Source: Cladorrhinum sp. PSN259
Lineage: Eukaryota; Ascomycota; Sordariomycetes; Sordariales; Podosporaceae
Assembly (NCBI GenBank): GCA_033725935.1
Contig: MU867060.1
Location: 958,922-1,022,921 of the forward strand
Direction: 5' to 3'
Length of the DNA: 64,000 bases
In this document: piece after piece, positions 60,876 to 64,000 of the stretch
How positions within the stretch are numbered: the stretch's first letter is position 1
Layout: the number at the start of each line of letters is the position of its first letter
Notes under the pieces: model-generated
What the model was told of the DNA's origin: nothing
The model's input: only the letters and a program-made list of their open reading frames with translations
The model's database searches: none
Position numbers and translations under genes: made by a program

Positions 60876-62801
60876 GCTTAAATGCTATTATGTTATGCTG
60901 GTATCGGAGAGATGGTCTCAGTGTTGTCTATATTTCCGTGTTTGATGGACGTGGGTAGGTATGTTTGTTATGCTTGCATGAATGGCTAGAATGGAATGGT
61001 GGGAATGTTCGGCTGCCCCTCCTTCGAATTGGACTGCGGGGCAGAACTTCATGGCGGGGCAAGAGAACAATGGCAAGTCATGGCATATCGAAAACGGCAG
61101 GCGGACAAGATGATTTGGCGGGAGCTTTTGCTGGGGCAGAAAATATCCAATCAAAAACCATTACTTAGAGAAGTTGACCCACAATTCTGCATGGTGTCAC
61201 AATCGGCGGCAAGCTGGCGCTTCGGTTCATTGTCACTTCAATAAACCCATGTTTCCTTCTCCTTTCGCGAGATCGATTTTCGAAGCTTCTTCGAAACCGC
61301 AATGTGACATGACGTTATACTCAACACAACGCCACGGCACTCTCACTAGTGCTTTTCGCGATAATATCACGGCTACTATCACCTGTTGTTAATCTCCCTC
61401 TGCGTCTATGCTCTGCAGTCAGCGCCACTTTCATATCGCTCTCGGCGGTTGCGGTTTTATGCCCAGCTCAGCTCACTGTGTTTCCTATTCTCGCCATGGA
61501 CACTAATGAGTGTTGGTTTAAAGTTGAATGCGTCAGATCTCCTCTTGCTTCTTGCAGAGAGCATCTCTGGTTTATTATAGGAAACATCTTGCCTGCCGAT
61601 CCAGGTTAGGAATAGTGACAGTTCACATTTCGGGCAACGCTTGTTCAGAATAACATATTAAATGCACGTAATCAGCCGACAGAACCAACCACCGGCGCGG
61701 CTTACAGAGTACACATGCACATATTGGACGATAATGAGAGATGCGTTCCTCTCTCGTGAACATGTTGATAAACCAGGAACAGACGAGATGTGGTTTCCCA
61801 CTTCATCCATGGATTCGGATCGCGGCGCAGGCGCAATCAAGTGGCGTCAACCTGGCCGAAAGAGGAAACTAAGAGGTTGACGACATCCAAGATGAGAATG
61901 GGTGGGACGAATGCAAGTGCTTTTGTCGGCTTTTGTTCATCGCAGATGGGCGGCTGCACCGCTGCACCAAAATAAACCGGGTAAGCGGAGTGCTGGGTGC
62001 TGGGATCGACAGGGACAACGGCGACTTCGGGATTCCCTCGCAGGTTGCTCGCTTGTTTTCGAGCTTGGCATAATCGCAATGAGAAAAACCTGGTCTGTGG
62101 GGAGAGAGCTGTCAAGAAAAAGAGGTGTGGTTGTTCATCTTGTGCAAGAAATCCCTCTGGCCAATCGACGAGAGAGACGCGCCGTTGTAAGCGCCCGTCC
62201 CAGCTCTGGCGTTGCAATGTGAATTCTCATTGGCCACACATGCAAGTCTCTGTGGCTCTTCGAGCTTCTCATTGGCGCGCGCCTTGCCTACGCATGGTTG
62301 CTATCGATTCACAGTCGGCCTCTCGTCGACATCACGCGCAAGCTGATTTGCTGTTTGCAAGGGATATTGGCTTAATGGCGCTGCCCAACCTGTATACTCC
62401 GTAGTCGAGATGCCAGCTCAACGTCCCATCTGCGCTTCTTCCAAACCATAGTCACACTACGCACATGACTCTAACCATCAATGTAGGCGGTGTCCATCAG
62501 TTAGCCGCTGTGGTGAGCAAGGGCTTCGAATGGTTATCGTACTTGTCTTGCTACCAGTGCAGTATAATATCATTGTTTTCCAGTCACTCGGTCGAAGTGG
62601 ATTTTTGGACCTCCCCATTCCATTCTCTACGCCTCTTTCGCACTTATAACATTCAATCTATTTACTTTGGTTGATGACCGAAGCCGGTCTGTCGTTCACA
62701 CCACTTCATCCTAATTAGTGTTGCTTTTTCTGGCGCAGGTCGTCTACTTTGTGTTACGCCGCTGTTACTATCGAACCCACATCCCACCAACACAATCAAC
62801 A
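60876..62801. other. Divergent spacer upstream of TMA22 and the terminal gene
   Basis: 1.9 kb without a supported gene. It holds the promoters of TMA22 (-) and of the gene at 62802 (+). Short overlapping frames show no domain. Confidence 0.5.
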
Positions 62802-64000
62802 ATGTCAGATCAGATATTGTTACCGAGACTTGCATACCGGCCACCCTCCCCGCAGGGCCGGCGGAGGCCAAGCCGGGGACTTAATCCTATAATGGAGGAG
62901 CCTGAGCACTCAAGAGACTCCTTCGCAGAGAGGAGGAGGAGAAACAACAGGCAGTCGACCGAGAAGATTGAACAGTGGCTCTCGCCCTTGAGTGATCACT
63001 TTCCCACCCCGAGAGGAATGCACTTTCTGGCCGCTCCTATCTTGCCCGAGACTCCCTCGTGCGTGCCCAGTGACTGCGAAGCCGACCTCGACAACGACGA
63101 CGCCAGCTCAGACGCTTCCTCCTCACACCCACCATCCTTTCAGTGGAACAACACCCGTGAAAGCATAATGACAGACGTCACGGATTTTGACGACCTTTAC
63201 GATGTCTCCGATGACGAAACACGAAGAAAACAACGACTTCAGGCAAACGGTATCAGCCGGCAGCGCAGCTCGAGGAGCACCAGGAGTCTCAAGAGGAGCT
63301 CGAGAACCTCTCTTGGGTCTCGCCGCTCTTTAGCTCCCTTGGTGATCCCGGAGGAGGACCAGAAAGCTGCCGCCAAGAAGATCATGTCACCGATACCACC
63401 AACACCACCATCCGCAGTAGCCATGTCACCAGCTATCAAGACTCTCATGGAACTGCGACAGGCACAGGAGATCCCGCGCATATCTGCGCCTCCATCTCTT
63501 GACGGGAGCATCAACTCGGAGGAAATGGCAGCCATGTCGGCGCCTCCCACACCTGTGATAGGGTCTAACTACAAAGTCGATGAGGAATGGTCGGGTGTAC
63601 AACTTGCGCCTGGCGCCCTAGAGACCCTCCAAGCTCTTTCAGGGGGTGAATCAGAAGCTGAGGATATGCCCGACCAGGTCATTGAGGTCCCACAGGAGAT
63701 GGCGGAGACTCGCCCGCAACGCCCGCGTCTGTATACAGGAGTTGCGCGCGCCCCTTCTGTAAACAGATTATCCCTTGCTGGACTGAGCAAACTCGAGATC
63801 CCGTCCCCCGGTGGCTTCTTTTCTGAGCTCTCATCCGCAAGCCGACGCACTTGGAATGCCGACGCTGAGAGTCAGACGGATGAGTCCAACCCGCCAACTT
63901 CCACAACTGCCGAGAACTTTTACAAAACTCCATGGAGTCAGCCGAACGACAGAATTCCGCCCCCACCACCACGACCACCACCGAGGCCCCTCCATCTCGA
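62802..64000 (+). CDS. Disordered protein of unknown function, truncated by the window end
   Basis: Starts at ATG 62802 (AACAATGTC context) and stays open for 399 codons to the window edge; the rest is outside. The sequence is rich in Ser, Pro, Arg and acidic residues. It has a basic start (RRRPSRGLNPIMEEPEHSRD), the stretch IEQWLSPLSDHFPTPRGMHF, an acidic patch with DVTDFDDLYDVSDDE, an Arg-Ser-rich run, several Pro-rich SP/TP segments, and the hydrophobic stretch LSLAGLSKLEIPSPGGFFSE near 325-345. It ends here in a proline run. The open length and codon pattern strongly support a real gene, and TAENFYKTPW looks like a conserved segment. I do not recognise a family and assign no function. No intron was needed. 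Confidence 0.8.
   Translation, partial: MSDQILLPRLAYRPPSPQGRRRPSRGLNPIMEEPEHSRDSFAERRRRNNRQSTEKIEQWLSPLSDHFPTPRGMHFLAAPILPETPSCVPSDCEADLDNDDASSDASSSHPPSFQWNNTRESIMTDVTDFDDLYDVSDDETRRKQRLQANGISRQRSSRSTRSLKRSSRTSLGSRRSLAPLVIPEEDQKAAAKKIMSPIPPTPPSAVAMSPAIKTLMELRQAQEIPRISAPPSLDGSINSEEMAAMSAPPTPVIGSNYKVDEEWSGVQLAPGALETLQALSGGESEAEDMPDQVIEVPQEMAETRPQRPRLYTGVARAPSVNRLSLAGLSKLEIPSPGGFFSELSSASRRTWNADAESQTDESNPPTSTTAENFYKTPWSQPNDRIPPPPPRPPPRPLHL

Noticed and set aside
1..64000. Biosynthetic gene cluster, defence island, CRISPR array, virus or transposon insertion
   Set aside because: No synthase, transposase, reverse transcriptase, repeat-spacer array or viral gene was recognised; the genes present are mostly conserved single-copy fungal genes.

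Overview
The window looks like nuclear DNA of a filamentous ascomycete, most likely a Sordariomycete. The genes are well spaced and carry short GT-AG introns, mostly 53-153 bp, often with a recognisable branch point. Several products are typical of filamentous fungi: a NIT2/AreA GATA factor ending in EWEWLTMSL, a PLS1-type tetraspanin, a DUF3176 protein and a cysteine-rich secreted GPI-type protein. I cannot name the species. I see no bacterial operon, CRISPR array, rRNA gene or intact transposon.

Layout. 1-9.9 kb: one large single-exon gene with an F-box-like segment (3.1-4.6 kb, +) in otherwise gene-poor DNA. 9.9-20.2 kb, all minus strand: a DUF3176 membrane protein interrupted by one in-frame TAG, an MSC7-type aldehyde dehydrogenase, and a Dnf1/2-type P4-ATPase lipid flippase. 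23.2-26.5 kb: a convergent pair, an Nse6/SLF2-like (CANIN) Smc5-6 cofactor (+) and V-ATPase subunit E (-). Initiator tRNA-Met follows at 27.0 kb (+). 28.0-31.8 kb: a convergent NIPA-type magnesium transporter (+) and PLS1 tetraspanin (-). 36.6-44.7 kb: a convergent pair, MCM1 (+) and NIT2/AreA (-), both with very long upstream regions. 52.9-53.8 kb: a secreted cysteine-rich protein (-). 55.7-60.9 kb is compact and housekeeping: TRAPP subunit Trs23 (+), proteasome subunit Rpn10 (-), borealin/Nbl1 (+) and Tma22/DENR (-). From 62.8 kb a disordered protein of unknown function (+) runs off the window.

How the genes relate. This is not a biosynthetic cluster or defence island. Several members work on membrane and polarity functions (flippase, PLS1, V-ATPase, TRAPP, Mg2+ transport). 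Others work on global transcription (MCM1, NIT2) and chromosome maintenance (Nse6-like, borealin). The closest to novel observations are the DUF3176 stop codon, the TRS23 start codon split by an intron, the Nse6-like gene with a degenerate PCNA-box and an upstream MCB site, two competing acceptors in NIT2, a perfect 13-bp hairpin, and several multi-kilobase stretches without a supportable gene. Intron boundaries were placed by eye from splice consensus and checked by reading-frame arithmetic. They are predictions.
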